From Sphingobacterium phlebotomi (GTDB lineage: Bacteria > Bacteroidota > Bacteroidia > Sphingobacteriales > Sphingobacteriaceae), in NCBI RefSeq assembly GCF_008180195.1, contig NZ_VTAV01000008.1, positions 1 to 64,000 on the forward strand: a DNA stretch of 64,000 nt. The letters run 5' to 3'. The notes beneath the pieces were generated by a model that saw only the letters and a list, made by a program, of their open reading frames with translations, searched no databases and was not told the origin of the DNA. Of this stretch, positions 32,579-41,707 are shown piece by piece; within the stretch, counting starts at the first letter, position 1, and each line of letters starts with the position of its first letter. The position numbers and the translations under genes are program-made.

Positions 32579-33613
32579 ATGGGTAAAGTCAATATAAAGT
32601 CTATTGCAGCGGCGCTCCATCTGTCTCCGGCAACGGTTTCCCGGGCATTAAATGATAGCTATGAAATTAAAGAGGAAACTAAACAGCGGGTTTTGGCCTA
32701 TGCTGCAAAACATAATTACAGACCCAATCCATTTGCGAAGCACCTCAAAACTGGAAAAACCAACCTTATTGGCGTTGTCATTCCTTTCCTTTCCAGTCCA
32801 TTCTTTTTAGAATTTATTGATGAGCTCTATAAACTCGCCATGGCACACCATTATACGTTGCTGCCCTTTCAAACCCAAAATAGTGAGAAAATAGAAAAAG
32901 AAGCGCTGGATTTTCTTATACGTCAGAATGTCGCCGGAATTATCATTTCACCCGCTTTTGAAAACTCCAATACAGCAGTATTAAGAGACATCCACCACCA
33001 ACACTGTCCTGTCATTCTATTTGACCGCATACAGCATAATCTGGACACGTATAAGATCGGCATACATAATAGTTTAGAAACATTTAAAGTGACAGAAGAA
33101 CTTATCAAGAAAGGACGTACTCAGATTGCTTTTCTATGTGGCAAAGATATTGGCAATACAAAAGACCGTCTTCGTGGTTATCAAAATGCGCTTCACAACT
33201 ACGGCATTCCCTTTCGGAAGGAATATGTGATTGATGCCGACTATCAAGATCCGGCCGAAAATATTGATAGCGAATTGAAAGAAGTTTTCAAAAGGCTACA
33301 AGCAAGTGATCATATGCCTAATGCCATTGTGGGCGGCACAGACACACTATCGATTAAGATTTTGGGCGTATTGGCTGGTCTTCACCTCCGTGTTCCGGAG
33401 GACGTAGCCGTCATCGGTTTTACCAATACCGACTTAGCAGATTATTTAAATCCAGCGTTATCGACGATTCGACAGCCCACACAACAAATGGCACAACTTA
33501 CGCTGGATCTATTGATTCCATTGATAGAAAAACAACAAAACAGGGAGAACATGGTTTATGAAAATTTTCTACTGGAGGCAACAACTAGCTATCGGAAATC
33601 AACAGATATTTAA
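32579..33613 (+). CDS. LacI-family transcriptional regulator
   Basis: 344 residues. N-terminal helix-turn-helix IKSIAAALHLSPATVSRALND and hinge YRPNPFAKHLKTGKT, then a periplasmic-binding-protein-like ligand domain (IGVVIPFLSSPFF, GIIISPA, AIVGGTDTLSIKIL, DVAVIGFTNTDLADYL, TIRQPTQQMAQ). It faces the SusD end of the polysaccharide locus and shares a terminator with it, so it is the likely local regulator, acting on a sugar released by the locus enzymes. Confidence 0.93.
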   Translation: MGKVNIKSIAAALHLSPATVSRALNDSYEIKEETKQRVLAYAAKHNYRPNPFAKHLKTGKTNLIGVVIPFLSSPFFLEFIDELYKLAMAHHYTLLPFQTQNSEKIEKEALDFLIRQNVAGIIISPAFENSNTAVLRDIHHQHCPVILFDRIQHNLDTYKIGIHNSLETFKVTEELIKKGRTQIAFLCGKDIGNTKDRLRGYQNALHNYGIPFRKEYVIDADYQDPAENIDSELKEVFKRLQASDHMPNAIVGGTDTLSIKILGVLAGLHLRVPEDVAVIGFTNTDLADYLNPALSTIRQPTQQMAQLTLDLLIPLIEKQQNRENMVYENFLLEATTSYRKSTDI

Positions 33614-33650
33614 AAACTCGTTCACCTTCAAGATTAGATGAACGAGTTTT
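33613..33650. terminator. bidirectional terminator between lacI-type gene and susD
   Basis: Perfect 12-bp arms AAAACTCGTTCA/TGAACGAGTTTT around 14 bases, with A/T runs on both sides, between converging genes. Confidence 0.9.
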
Positions 33651-33672
33651 AAAAAAATGTTTCTAGGTCGTA

Positions 33673-35625
33673 TTAATTATATCCCGGATTCTGATACGCC
33701 GCTTTTTCCGCCGCACCCAGCTCCATCGCATCCATTTGACCTTGAGGGATAGGACGTAGGTAATGAAATGGCTGAATATCCCGCGTAAACGTGATAGGCG
33801 TATGATCCCCGATATTGGGTCCCGCAATCTGGTAAGTCTTCGAAAGTTCACCCCATTTCTGTGTTCTTACTAAGTCAAACCAGCGATAGCCTTCTCCAAA
33901 ATATTCCCTTGAACGCTCATCGAGGATATAATCGATGGTTATATTGGCTGGCGTTGCTGCTACCATTTCCATGCTCAAGTCTTCAATTTTCTCCACGTTA
34001 CCATTATTGTCCCAACGCCATACACCTGCTCGTGCTCTTAGGACGTTAATCAAATCGCGAGCGCCCTTACCCGCTTGAACCGATGCGCCTTTTACAGCCG
34101 CTTCTGCTGCAACAAAATACAGTTCCGAAAACTTCGCAATATTGAAAGGACGCGTACTTCCGCCATTGGGTTGACCTAATCCGTCACCATTATTGGTGCG
34201 GTATTGTCCTATCTTCCATAAGTTTGGATATTTCCTTCTGCTGATAGCGCTCGGCGCGATGACAAAATCTGCTCTACCCGGTAATACACCTGCTCCGATA
34301 TTACTTTTGTACGTCGCATTGGAATAATCTACCGCTTGTGTTGGTTCTTCATCTAGGATGGTCAAGATGGCATCTCCAGGATGAACTTCTATGCCGTTGG
34401 CATTGTAAAGTACCGCATTAGGTACACCAGCTTTGTTCCAGTTACCGCGCCAGGTGGTTACAAATGTGCCGTCATATCGCGAATCGTTTGTTTTGTCTGC
34501 AAATGTGTTGATAATCGCATTTTGTGTTGGAGCCATACGTGTCCAAGGCCTGCCGTACGCTTGGGCTGCCTCACGCTGCACAGATCTCACGACGGAGGAC
34601 CAATTTGCAGCTGTCGCGCTTTCCAAAAAAGTGTAGTCCCAGGTCACCATCCAAACGGAAAAGTTATCTGGCGCTCCACCACTTCCGTAGGAGTGACTCC
34701 CTCCGTTAAAATACTCACTATCTTCCGTATGGTCCGCGTAGAGCATAATTTCGCTATTCCGGTCGTTAGGGGCGTAGTTTACGTCATAATACGTTTCTTG
34801 CAAACCGTAATTTCCCGGGTTATCAATCCCCTCGACTGCAATATCGTAGGCCATTTGATAATAATATGGCGCGTCGTGACCATCGGGATCCGTGCGTGCC
34901 GTTTCTGGATGAGTCGGTATATCGTTGGGATTTTCCAACCACCAAGCATAGGTGAGATATGCTTTCGACAGATACAGACGGGCCAACGTCTTCGTTGCGC
35001 CTCCCGTGACGCGTCCAACATCAGGCAGGTCTTCAATTGCCTTCAATAGATCCGGAAAAACTGCTCGGGTATATACCTCCGGAACCGTGTTGCGAACCGA
35101 TGTCCGGATGGTGGATGTATTGAACTTTAGTTCACCCGATCCCAAATCCAACGGAACGCCACCAAAAGACTGTACCAACATAAAATAGTCAAACCCCCTA
35201 AAAAAATAGGCTTCGGCGACGATGGCATCCGAAACGCCTTCTACTTCCACCGCATTTTCTATCACGCCGTTTGCGGTATTTATCGCGGGAAAAGCTTCGT
35301 TCCACAACACGTCTGATCGGCTGCTACTCGGTGTCAACGACCCCACTCCTGATAAGTCCGCATCTTTGAAATTCCCATCTGCTTGTTGTGCGTAGGTATA
35401 TTCGTCTGTACCGGTCAAAGTAGCATTATAATAGTAACCATTTCCGTATATATTCCGTAAATGCCCATACAATGCGGTAATACCACCTAGTACACCTTTC
35501 TCCGTTTTAAAGAAATCCGGTGTAAATACACTTCTCGGCTCTTCCTCTAAAATTTTTGAACAACCGCCCAGTGTTAATGTCGCTATGATAACACCCGACA
35601 CTATTTTTATATATGTATTTTTCAT
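33673..35625 (-). CDS. SusD/RagB-type glycan-binding lipoprotein (PUL 1)
   Basis: 650 residues, lipobox LGGC (Cys22). A tetratricopeptide-rich SusD fold: SVFTPDFFKTEKGVLGGITALYGHLR at the N-terminus, AEAYFFRGFDYFMLVQSFGGVPLDL, LARLYLSKAYLTYAW, FAELYFVAAEAAVKG-like segment, and the end motif LDERSREYFGEGYRWFDLVRT...PIPQGQMD. Surface-exposed partner lid of the SusC transporter, 15 bases downstream of it. Closes the transcription unit, facing lacI. Confidence 0.95.
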   Translation of the reverse strand: MKNTYIKIVSGVIIATLTLGGCSKILEEEPRSVFTPDFFKTEKGVLGGITALYGHLRNIYGNGYYYNATLTGTDEYTYAQQADGNFKDADLSGVGSLTPSSSRSDVLWNEAFPAINTANGVIENAVEVEGVSDAIVAEAYFFRGFDYFMLVQSFGGVPLDLGSGELKFNTSTIRTSVRNTVPEVYTRAVFPDLLKAIEDLPDVGRVTGGATKTLARLYLSKAYLTYAWWLENPNDIPTHPETARTDPDGHDAPYYYQMAYDIAVEGIDNPGNYGLQETYYDVNYAPNDRNSEIMLYADHTEDSEYFNGGSHSYGSGGAPDNFSVWMVTWDYTFLESATAANWSSVVRSVQREAAQAYGRPWTRMAPTQNAIINTFADKTNDSRYDGTFVTTWRGNWNKAGVPNAVLYNANGIEVHPGDAILTILDEEPTQAVDYSNATYKSNIGAGVLPGRADFVIAPSAISRRKYPNLWKIGQYRTNNGDGLGQPNGGSTRPFNIAKFSELYFVAAEAAVKGASVQAGKGARDLINVLRARAGVWRWDNNGNVEKIEDLSMEMVAATPANITIDYILDERSREYFGEGYRWFDLVRTQKWGELSKTYQIAGPNIGDHTPITFTRDIQPFHYLRPIPQGQMDAMELGAAEKAAYQNPGYN

Positions 35626-35640
35626 AACTACCTCCTCTTC

Positions 35641-38600
35641 TTAAAATGATACATTCAGTCCGATCATATAATTTCTGTTAGCCGGGGTGTTGGTCCCAAT
35701 GACCATGAGCCTGCTTTGATAAGAAGCCACCGCTTGATTCTCATCTCCCCTCGAGTTAGGTTCGGGATCCATCCCAGACTCGCGATGATACGGAGAAAAT
35801 AATACAAAAGGGTTTTGTACCGTTCCATAAATACGCAAGCCACCAATACCTGCCCGTTGCAACCAGCCTTCACGATTGAAATTATATCCCAGCGAAATCG
35901 TTCTTATTTTTAAGTAAGAGGCATCAAAATACCCCAGCGTGCTTCCATATTTCGGGTTATCTCCACTAGCTATCCCGCCCGGTTTCGGATATTTGGCATC
36001 GGTGTTTTCAGGGGTCCAATAATCGACTCGAACATTATTTCGACGTCCGCTCATCAGGTTTAAATAACTCGCAGAAGAATAGAGCGAACTGATTAATGTT
36101 CCACCGTTTTTAAATACTGCCACGAGACCTAGATCAAATCCTTTATAAGCCAATCGCGTATTAAATCCACCTTCAAAACGCGGATTAACATCTAGAATCT
36201 GGCGATCGTCGGCATTAATTTGGCGTACAGGCGCGCCATCGGCATCATACTCTCCGGTATATTTCACTTTGATCATACCCGGATTCCCGCCCGGCTCCAA
36301 GATATCCAAATAAGGATCACCCTCCTGCCACAGACCAACTTTTTCGTGGTCATAAATCACATCGATCGGATGCCCCACGAACCAGGCATTCCCCTCATCT
36401 CGGTCGCGGCCAGAAGAAAGCGCTAATAACTTGTTCCGGTTTAAATAGAAGTTAAACCCTGCTTCCCAAGTCAATCCTTCGGGGTTATCAAGAATCAAAC
36501 CATCTAGCGAAAATTCAAAACCCTTGTTTTGTGTTTCGCCGATATTCCCCATATAGCTACCCACACCAGAAGATGCCGGTAATCCAACACTCAGCAGCAA
36601 ATCTTTCGTATGCTGTGTATAGTATTCAAAAGTACCCCGTACTCTATTATTCAATAGCGCAAAGTCTACCCCGTAATTCCAAGTCTTGGTGTATTCCCAA
36701 CCCAAGGCCGCATTCGGTAATTCGGACATATAATATCCCATAGCGAACTCGTCCGCGAAATTATAGGGTCTTGTTGAAAGCCTTCCTAAAGTTTTATAAG
36801 GTGCTACCGACTGATTAGAAGTTTGCCCAAATCCGGCACGGAATTTCAATAGATTCAACCAACTGACATCCGACAGAAACGATTCTCTTTTTGCGTTCCA
36901 TCCAACAGAAATAGCTGGGTAGGCATGCCATTGATGTCCTGGTGCTAATCTTGATGAACCGTCCGTACGAATAGTGGCACTCACCATATATTTACCATCG
37001 TAATCATACATCACACGTCCCATCCACGACATTAATCCCGTTTTGTAATAATCCTGATCATCCGGATTGACCGTGATTTCACCCGTTGCATGTCCCAAAT
37101 TGTAGAATTGGAACTTATCTTCCGGAATGTGTAAGGCCGAAACGAAAGAGCTATTGTAGTTTATTTGCTCTGCCGAGTACAGCCCGACCACATTAAGATT
37201 GTGTTTTTCAGCGAAGGTACGATCGTAGGTCAATAGGTTTTCTATCGTCCACTGTGTATGCAATGAATTGTTGATCGACGCCGTAGATGGATTATTAACC
37301 TCCGAACTAAAAACTCCTTCTCCCGTATAGGCACCACTGTTTGTTGTCCTAAAATTGAGACCAACATTCGCTCTATATTTCAATCCTTCTATACCAGGTA
37401 TGTCTATTTCGCCAAAAAACGTATTATAAGAGCCAAAACCTTTCGCCATATCTACCCATTTATTTCCGAGGTTTTCTATGATGTCCTTCGAAAATACCCA
37501 ATGATTATCCTGTGCCATCCGGACGATATCCTTGAAGGAACCGTCTTCATGATAAGGGTTTGCAATGGGTGTTGTACTTAAAGTCGTATAGACCCCTAGG
37601 TTATTTCCCCTATTGACCGAATAATTGTTATTCGTACTGAAACCCACACGTATCCGCTCTCCTATTTTTTGGTCCAAACTTCCCCGCAACGAAAAGCGAT
37701 CGAAATTTTGTCCAGGCAAGACAGCTTCATCGCGGAAATAACCGGTACTAAAATTATAGATTGTTTTTTCCGTACCGCCCGAAACACTAAGATCCTGACT
37801 GGTCATGATCCCGTTTTTGTAAAGCAGATCCTGCCAGTCTACATCCACGTCATCGGATTCGTCTTCGCCGTTCTGATACAGGCCAGCAGCTTTTCTAAGT
37901 TCGACAAACTCAGGGCCATCCATCATCGGGTAACGCGAAAACAGCGTTTTCAGCCCTGTATAACTATTAAAAGTGACTCTTGCTTGTTGCCCACTATATC
38001 CTTTATGCGTTGTGACAAGGATTACCCCATTCGCGCCCCGTGAACCGTAAATAGCGGTCGCTGACGCATCCTTTAGGATATCGACACTTTTGATATCAAT
38101 CGGATTGATGTCTCCGATAGATCCCGCAAATGGAATCCCGTCTAACACGACTAGGGGATCGTTACTGGCATTCAAAGAACGCGTACCCCGGATACGTATC
38201 TGCATAGCGGCTCCGGGTTTAGATGATGTTTGGGTCATTTGCACCCCTGCCACCCGGCCTTGCAAGGCCTGTGTAATATTCGCCGCCGGCACCTCGTTCA
38301 TCTTCTCGCCACTGATGGAAGCCACCGATCCCGTTATCGCTTCTTTACGCTGTGTACCGTATCCAACGACGACGACTTCGTCCAGCTGCGCATCCGAACT
38401 TGACATCGTAATTTGGATATCTGTTTCATCGCCCAGCGTATATTCTTGTGTTGCAAAACCGACATATGAAAAGACGAGTACCGATCCCGAGCTTGCCGCC
38501 AAAGAGAACTGTCCGTTGTCTCCAGAGGAAGTGCTGTTCGTCGTCCCCTTAACGTGAACGGAAACACCTGCTAATGGATTTCCCGCTTCTGAGGTGATTC

Positions 38601-38739
38601 TCCCTTTAACTTCCGTTTCCTGCGCCCATACGTTATTTGCCAATAAAAAAAACAATACGAGCATAATACGATGCAGGGGAGTTTTTCTCCTGTTCATCTG
38701 AAATCGCTCGAGCGATAAAAAATCAGGTTTTGTTATCAT
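35641..38739 (-). CDS. SusC/RagA-type TonB-dependent transporter (PUL 1)
   Basis: Up to 1032 residues; a second start at 38697 (MNRRKTPLHR) would give 1018. Signal peptide ends NNVWAQ. Then the carboxypeptidase-regulatory-like domain (VKGRITSEAGNPLAGVSVHVKGT), the VVVVGYGTQ TonB-box region, plug domain (ALQGRVAGVQ, IRIRGTRSLNASNDPLVVLDGIP, DILKDASATAIYGSRGANGVILVTT) and a long beta-barrel ending NYMIGLNVSF. Imports oligosaccharides with the following SusD. Its upstream gap contains several operator-like dyads. Confidence 0.95.
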   Translation of the reverse strand: MITKPDFLSLERFQMNRRKTPLHRIMLVLFFLLANNVWAQETEVKGRITSEAGNPLAGVSVHVKGTTNSTSSGDNGQFSLAASSGSVLVFSYVGFATQEYTLGDETDIQITMSSSDAQLDEVVVVGYGTQRKEAITGSVASISGEKMNEVPAANITQALQGRVAGVQMTQTSSKPGAAMQIRIRGTRSLNASNDPLVVLDGIPFAGSIGDINPIDIKSVDILKDASATAIYGSRGANGVILVTTHKGYSGQQARVTFNSYTGLKTLFSRYPMMDGPEFVELRKAAGLYQNGEDESDDVDVDWQDLLYKNGIMTSQDLSVSGGTEKTIYNFSTGYFRDEAVLPGQNFDRFSLRGSLDQKIGERIRVGFSTNNNYSVNRGNNLGVYTTLSTTPIANPYHEDGSFKDIVRMAQDNHWVFSKDIIENLGNKWVDMAKGFGSYNTFFGEIDIPGIEGLKYRANVGLNFRTTNSGAYTGEGVFSSEVNNPSTASINNSLHTQWTIENLLTYDRTFAEKHNLNVVGLYSAEQINYNSSFVSALHIPEDKFQFYNLGHATGEITVNPDDQDYYKTGLMSWMGRVMYDYDGKYMVSATIRTDGSSRLAPGHQWHAYPAISVGWNAKRESFLSDVSWLNLLKFRAGFGQTSNQSVAPYKTLGRLSTRPYNFADEFAMGYYMSELPNAALGWEYTKTWNYGVDFALLNNRVRGTFEYYTQHTKDLLLSVGLPASSGVGSYMGNIGETQNKGFEFSLDGLILDNPEGLTWEAGFNFYLNRNKLLALSSGRDRDEGNAWFVGHPIDVIYDHEKVGLWQEGDPYLDILEPGGNPGMIKVKYTGEYDADGAPVRQINADDRQILDVNPRFEGGFNTRLAYKGFDLGLVAVFKNGGTLISSLYSSASYLNLMSGRRNNVRVDYWTPENTDAKYPKPGGIASGDNPKYGSTLGYFDASYLKIRTISLGYNFNREGWLQRAGIGGLRIYGTVQNPFVLFSPYHRESGMDPEPNSRGDENQAVASYQSRLMVIGTNTPANRNYMIGLNVSF

Positions 38740-38786
38740 GTTAAGTTTAAAATTTAGTATAAAATTTGTTGCATTCTTTCTTTATA

Positions 38787-38796
38787 CAACCGGTTG
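38787..38796. promoter_or_regulatory. LacI-type operator candidate CAACCGGTTG
   Basis: A perfect 10-bp palindrome with central CCGG, 48 bases upstream of the susC start. Odd/even CG-centred sites of this kind suit LacI-family proteins such as the one at 32579. Confidence 0.4.
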
Positions 38797-38862
38797 CACT
38801 TCTCCCATAAAATATCGGAACTGTAATAGAATTATCTTGGTTGCTCATGCAATATTAGGACT

Positions 38863-38888
38863 ATGCACAAATGATCACATTCGTGCAT
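38863..38888. promoter_or_regulatory. 26-bp dyad upstream of susC (PUL 1)
   Basis: Arms ATGCACAAATG and CATTCGTGCAT (one mismatch) around ATCA. It is the longest symmetrical element in the 193-base gap between the GH3 gene and susC. Confidence 0.5.
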
Positions 38889-38895
38889 GTAACAT

Positions 38896-38903
38896 AAACG
38901 TTT
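38896..38903. promoter_or_regulatory. LacI-type operator candidate AAACGTTT
   Basis: An 8-bp CG-centred palindrome in the context TAAACGTTTCA, 108 bases from the CAACCGGTTG site, a spacing that would allow looping. It lies about 160 bases upstream of the susC start. Confidence 0.4.
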
Positions 38904-38932
38904 CAATTGGTTACATGATGCGTTGATGTTCT

Positions 38933-41590
38933 CTAATCCATGATTTTGAGTGTTAAAGTTTCCAATCCCCGATCGGTCGAAGTCCCTCCATAACGAACCG
39001 TATATACACCAGATTTTCGCTGTAAAGCACCTGTACGTTCATCATAAAAATGAAAAGCCTCGGGTTCAATTTCTACATCCACCATTTTCGTCTCGCCTGC
39101 TTTGAGCGCAACCCGCGCGAAGGCACGTAACGATTTAATTGGAGCGAGCACATCGTTATTCCGTGACACATAAACTTGCACGACCTCTTCGCCGTCTATT
39201 TTTGAAGTATTAGTCACCGGAATCGACAACTGTACCGGACTATTGCCATCTATCGTGGATTGCGGTAACCGTACATCTCCATAGGAAAAAGTGGCATAAC
39301 TCAATCCATGGCCAAATGCATACAATGGATCTTCCTTCATATACCGATATGTGCGGCCCTGCATATCGTAATTTTCAAATCCCTGACGTGTCTTGTCCCC
39401 CGTTTGCGCTAAAGCGCCGTCCAACTGGGCTAAGGATTTATAAAAAGTTATCGGCAACCGGCCAGCGGGATTGTAATCTCCAAAGAGTACATCCGCAACG
39501 GCCGTTCCGGCCTGCTCTCCGCCATACCAAGCACAAAGCAGTGCATCATAATTTTTTTCATCCTGCTCGAGTGCAAGAGCGCTTCCGGTACATAGGACAA
39601 AGATGACCGGCTTTTCGGTTTGGCGTAATGCCGCCAACAGATCGCGTTGAACCTTCGGCAAGTCAATTGAAGTTCTATCGCCTCCTTTGAAACCCTCGGC
39701 ATCCACAAACATTTCTTCCCCTTCCAATTGTGGAGACAAACCGCCGACGTAAACAATAGCATCAACCCCTTTCAAACGTTCCGTTAAATCCGTAAAATCG
39801 GCTTTTTCCTTTTTAAAGACAGAGAACCCCATGGTCAGAATACTTCCTTTTTGACGGTGTTCGAATACCACCGGATACGCTTTTCCCTTCTCCACCTGGA
39901 CGGCATATTCAGCGCCACGAACCGCCTCACGACCAACCATCTTACCGATTTCCTTACCGTCAAAAGTCACTATGTAGCCATCATTGGCATGGGCTTTAAA
40001 AACAACTTCGCCTGTGTAAGGGGCTACGAAAACGCCTGAAATACGTGTAGATGTGTTTTCTAGATGGACATCCTGCGCCAAAGCAGTACCGCCACGGTTG
40101 GAATACTCGATCCCTAAACGATTGGTTACTGTACGAACGGGTTCTCCTTCTAAGGCGTTGTTATTAAAAAACTCAACTTGCAAACCACGCTCACCATCTT
40201 CCTCCGTTAAGAACAATTCGTACAAGGAATGCCTCACCCATGGGTCGACAAGATCACTGCCTTTTTCGTAGATGATCTCTGCATTTGGTGCTTTCCTTCG
40301 GATGCCCTCTAAAATTGTAACGGTAGATCTCGGCGTACCGTTATAATTCCCCCATAACATCATACTGTCCGCCGCATTAGCTCCCACCACTGCAATCCGT
40401 TTACTATCTTTACGCAAAGGAAGGGTCTGGTTCTCGTTCTTTAATAGCGTCATGGACTGACGGGCCACATCCAATGCCTGCTGCCTATGCTTGTCGGAGG
40501 CTACAATGTCATAAGATAATTGACTCCATGGTACACGGTCTTCCGGATCGAACATGCCCAGTTCAAACCAACCACGAAGTACACGCCCCAAAGAGACGTT
40601 AATTTGTTCTTCCGTGATCAGTCCTTCCTTTACCGACGCCAGTAAATGCTCATAAGACTGTCCGCATTCCAGATCGGTCGATGTCAATACCGCATTGGCT
40701 ACAGCTTCCGCTGGTGTATCGTGCGATTCATGATGACCTTTCTTGTAAAAGTCGTCAATGGCCCAGCAATCCGATACCACCATCCCCTCGAATCCCCATT
40801 TATTGCGGAGAATATCCATCATCAACCGGTCACTTCCGCAACAGGGCTGTCCTTCAAAGGCATTGTAAGCACACATCACTTCCTGCACATTTCCTTCTTG
40901 TACCAACGCCTTAAATGCAGGCAAATAGGTTTCCCAAAGATCACGATCGGAAACCACAGCATTATACGAATGTCTGTTCCATTCTGGACCACTATGTACA
41001 GCATAATGTTTAGCGCAGGCATGCGTTTTAAAATACCGATCATCGTCCCCTTGCAAACCTTTTACCGCCGCTAACCCTAAACGGGTCGTCAGATGGGGAT
41101 CTTCTCCATATGTTTCTTGCCCGCGCCCCCATCTTGGGTCTCTAAAGATGTTGATGTTCGGTGTCCAGAATGATAGACCATAGTACCGACCACGTTCGTT
41201 TTGCCGAACCGCCTCGTTGTATTTCGCACGGGCTTCGTCCGAGATGATTTCAAAAGTCTTCAAATGATTTTGATCGTCCCAGGTAGCAGCCATACCGATA
41301 GCTTGCGGAAACACCGTCGCTGTTCCCGAACGTGCCACGCCGTGCAAAGCTTCGTTCCACCAATCATACGCCGGAATATCCAATCGTGGTACAGGCTTCG
41401 AACTGTTCATCATCAATCCGATTTTTTCTTCCAAGGTCAATAACCCTATCAAATTATCGATCCGTTCTTCAAGCGGTAAATCGGGGTTTCTAAACGGGTA
41501 ACGATCTTCTTTGAGATGTTCATTCACTGTAAAAGCCATCAAGATGAGCAGTAAAAGTCCGCCCGTCAAGTAAAAAAATTTGCTCTTCAT
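38933..41590 (-). CDS. GH3 glycosidase with PA14 insertion (beta-xylosidase/beta-glucosidase type)
   Basis: 885 residues with N-terminal signal/anchor segment (LLLLILMAFTV). N-terminal TIM barrel with the nucleophile Asp274 (MVVSDCWAID) and the substrate loop KHYAVHSGPEWNRHS. The second alpha/beta domain is interrupted at about 475-600 by a PA14 beta-barrel (VFVAPYTGEVVFKAHANDGYIVTFDGK). A fibronectin-III-like end domain follows. This architecture is common in xylan and beta-glucan loci. The GH43 and esterase neighbours favour beta-xylosidase; the sequence alone does not settle it. Confidence 0.93.
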   Translation of the reverse strand: MKSKFFYLTGGLLLLILMAFTVNEHLKEDRYPFRNPDLPLEERIDNLIGLLTLEEKIGLMMNSSKPVPRLDIPAYDWWNEALHGVARSGTATVFPQAIGMAATWDDQNHLKTFEIISDEARAKYNEAVRQNERGRYYGLSFWTPNINIFRDPRWGRGQETYGEDPHLTTRLGLAAVKGLQGDDDRYFKTHACAKHYAVHSGPEWNRHSYNAVVSDRDLWETYLPAFKALVQEGNVQEVMCAYNAFEGQPCCGSDRLMMDILRNKWGFEGMVVSDCWAIDDFYKKGHHESHDTPAEAVANAVLTSTDLECGQSYEHLLASVKEGLITEEQINVSLGRVLRGWFELGMFDPEDRVPWSQLSYDIVASDKHRQQALDVARQSMTLLKNENQTLPLRKDSKRIAVVGANAADSMMLWGNYNGTPRSTVTILEGIRRKAPNAEIIYEKGSDLVDPWVRHSLYELFLTEEDGERGLQVEFFNNNALEGEPVRTVTNRLGIEYSNRGGTALAQDVHLENTSTRISGVFVAPYTGEVVFKAHANDGYIVTFDGKEIGKMVGREAVRGAEYAVQVEKGKAYPVVFEHRQKGSILTMGFSVFKKEKADFTDLTERLKGVDAIVYVGGLSPQLEGEEMFVDAEGFKGGDRTSIDLPKVQRDLLAALRQTEKPVIFVLCTGSALALEQDEKNYDALLCAWYGGEQAGTAVADVLFGDYNPAGRLPITFYKSLAQLDGALAQTGDKTRQGFENYDMQGRTYRYMKEDPLYAFGHGLSYATFSYGDVRLPQSTIDGNSPVQLSIPVTNTSKIDGEEVVQVYVSRNNDVLAPIKSLRAFARVALKAGETKMVDVEIEPEAFHFYDERTGALQRKSGVYTVRYGGTSTDRGLETLTLKIMD

Positions 41591-41707
41591 ATCATTTATA
41601 TTAGATTTTCTAATGTATTCTGCACGTTAAATTAGTCCCCAAAATTGCACACCGTTTTATCCCTGTACCATATGCACGGTAGACTAACGAATAGGTTGAT
41701 GATGTCT

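Noticed and set aside
34381..35049. 222-codon open frame opposite susD
   Set aside because: It is antisense to a clear SusD protein and has no signal peptide or motif; a shadow of biased codon use.
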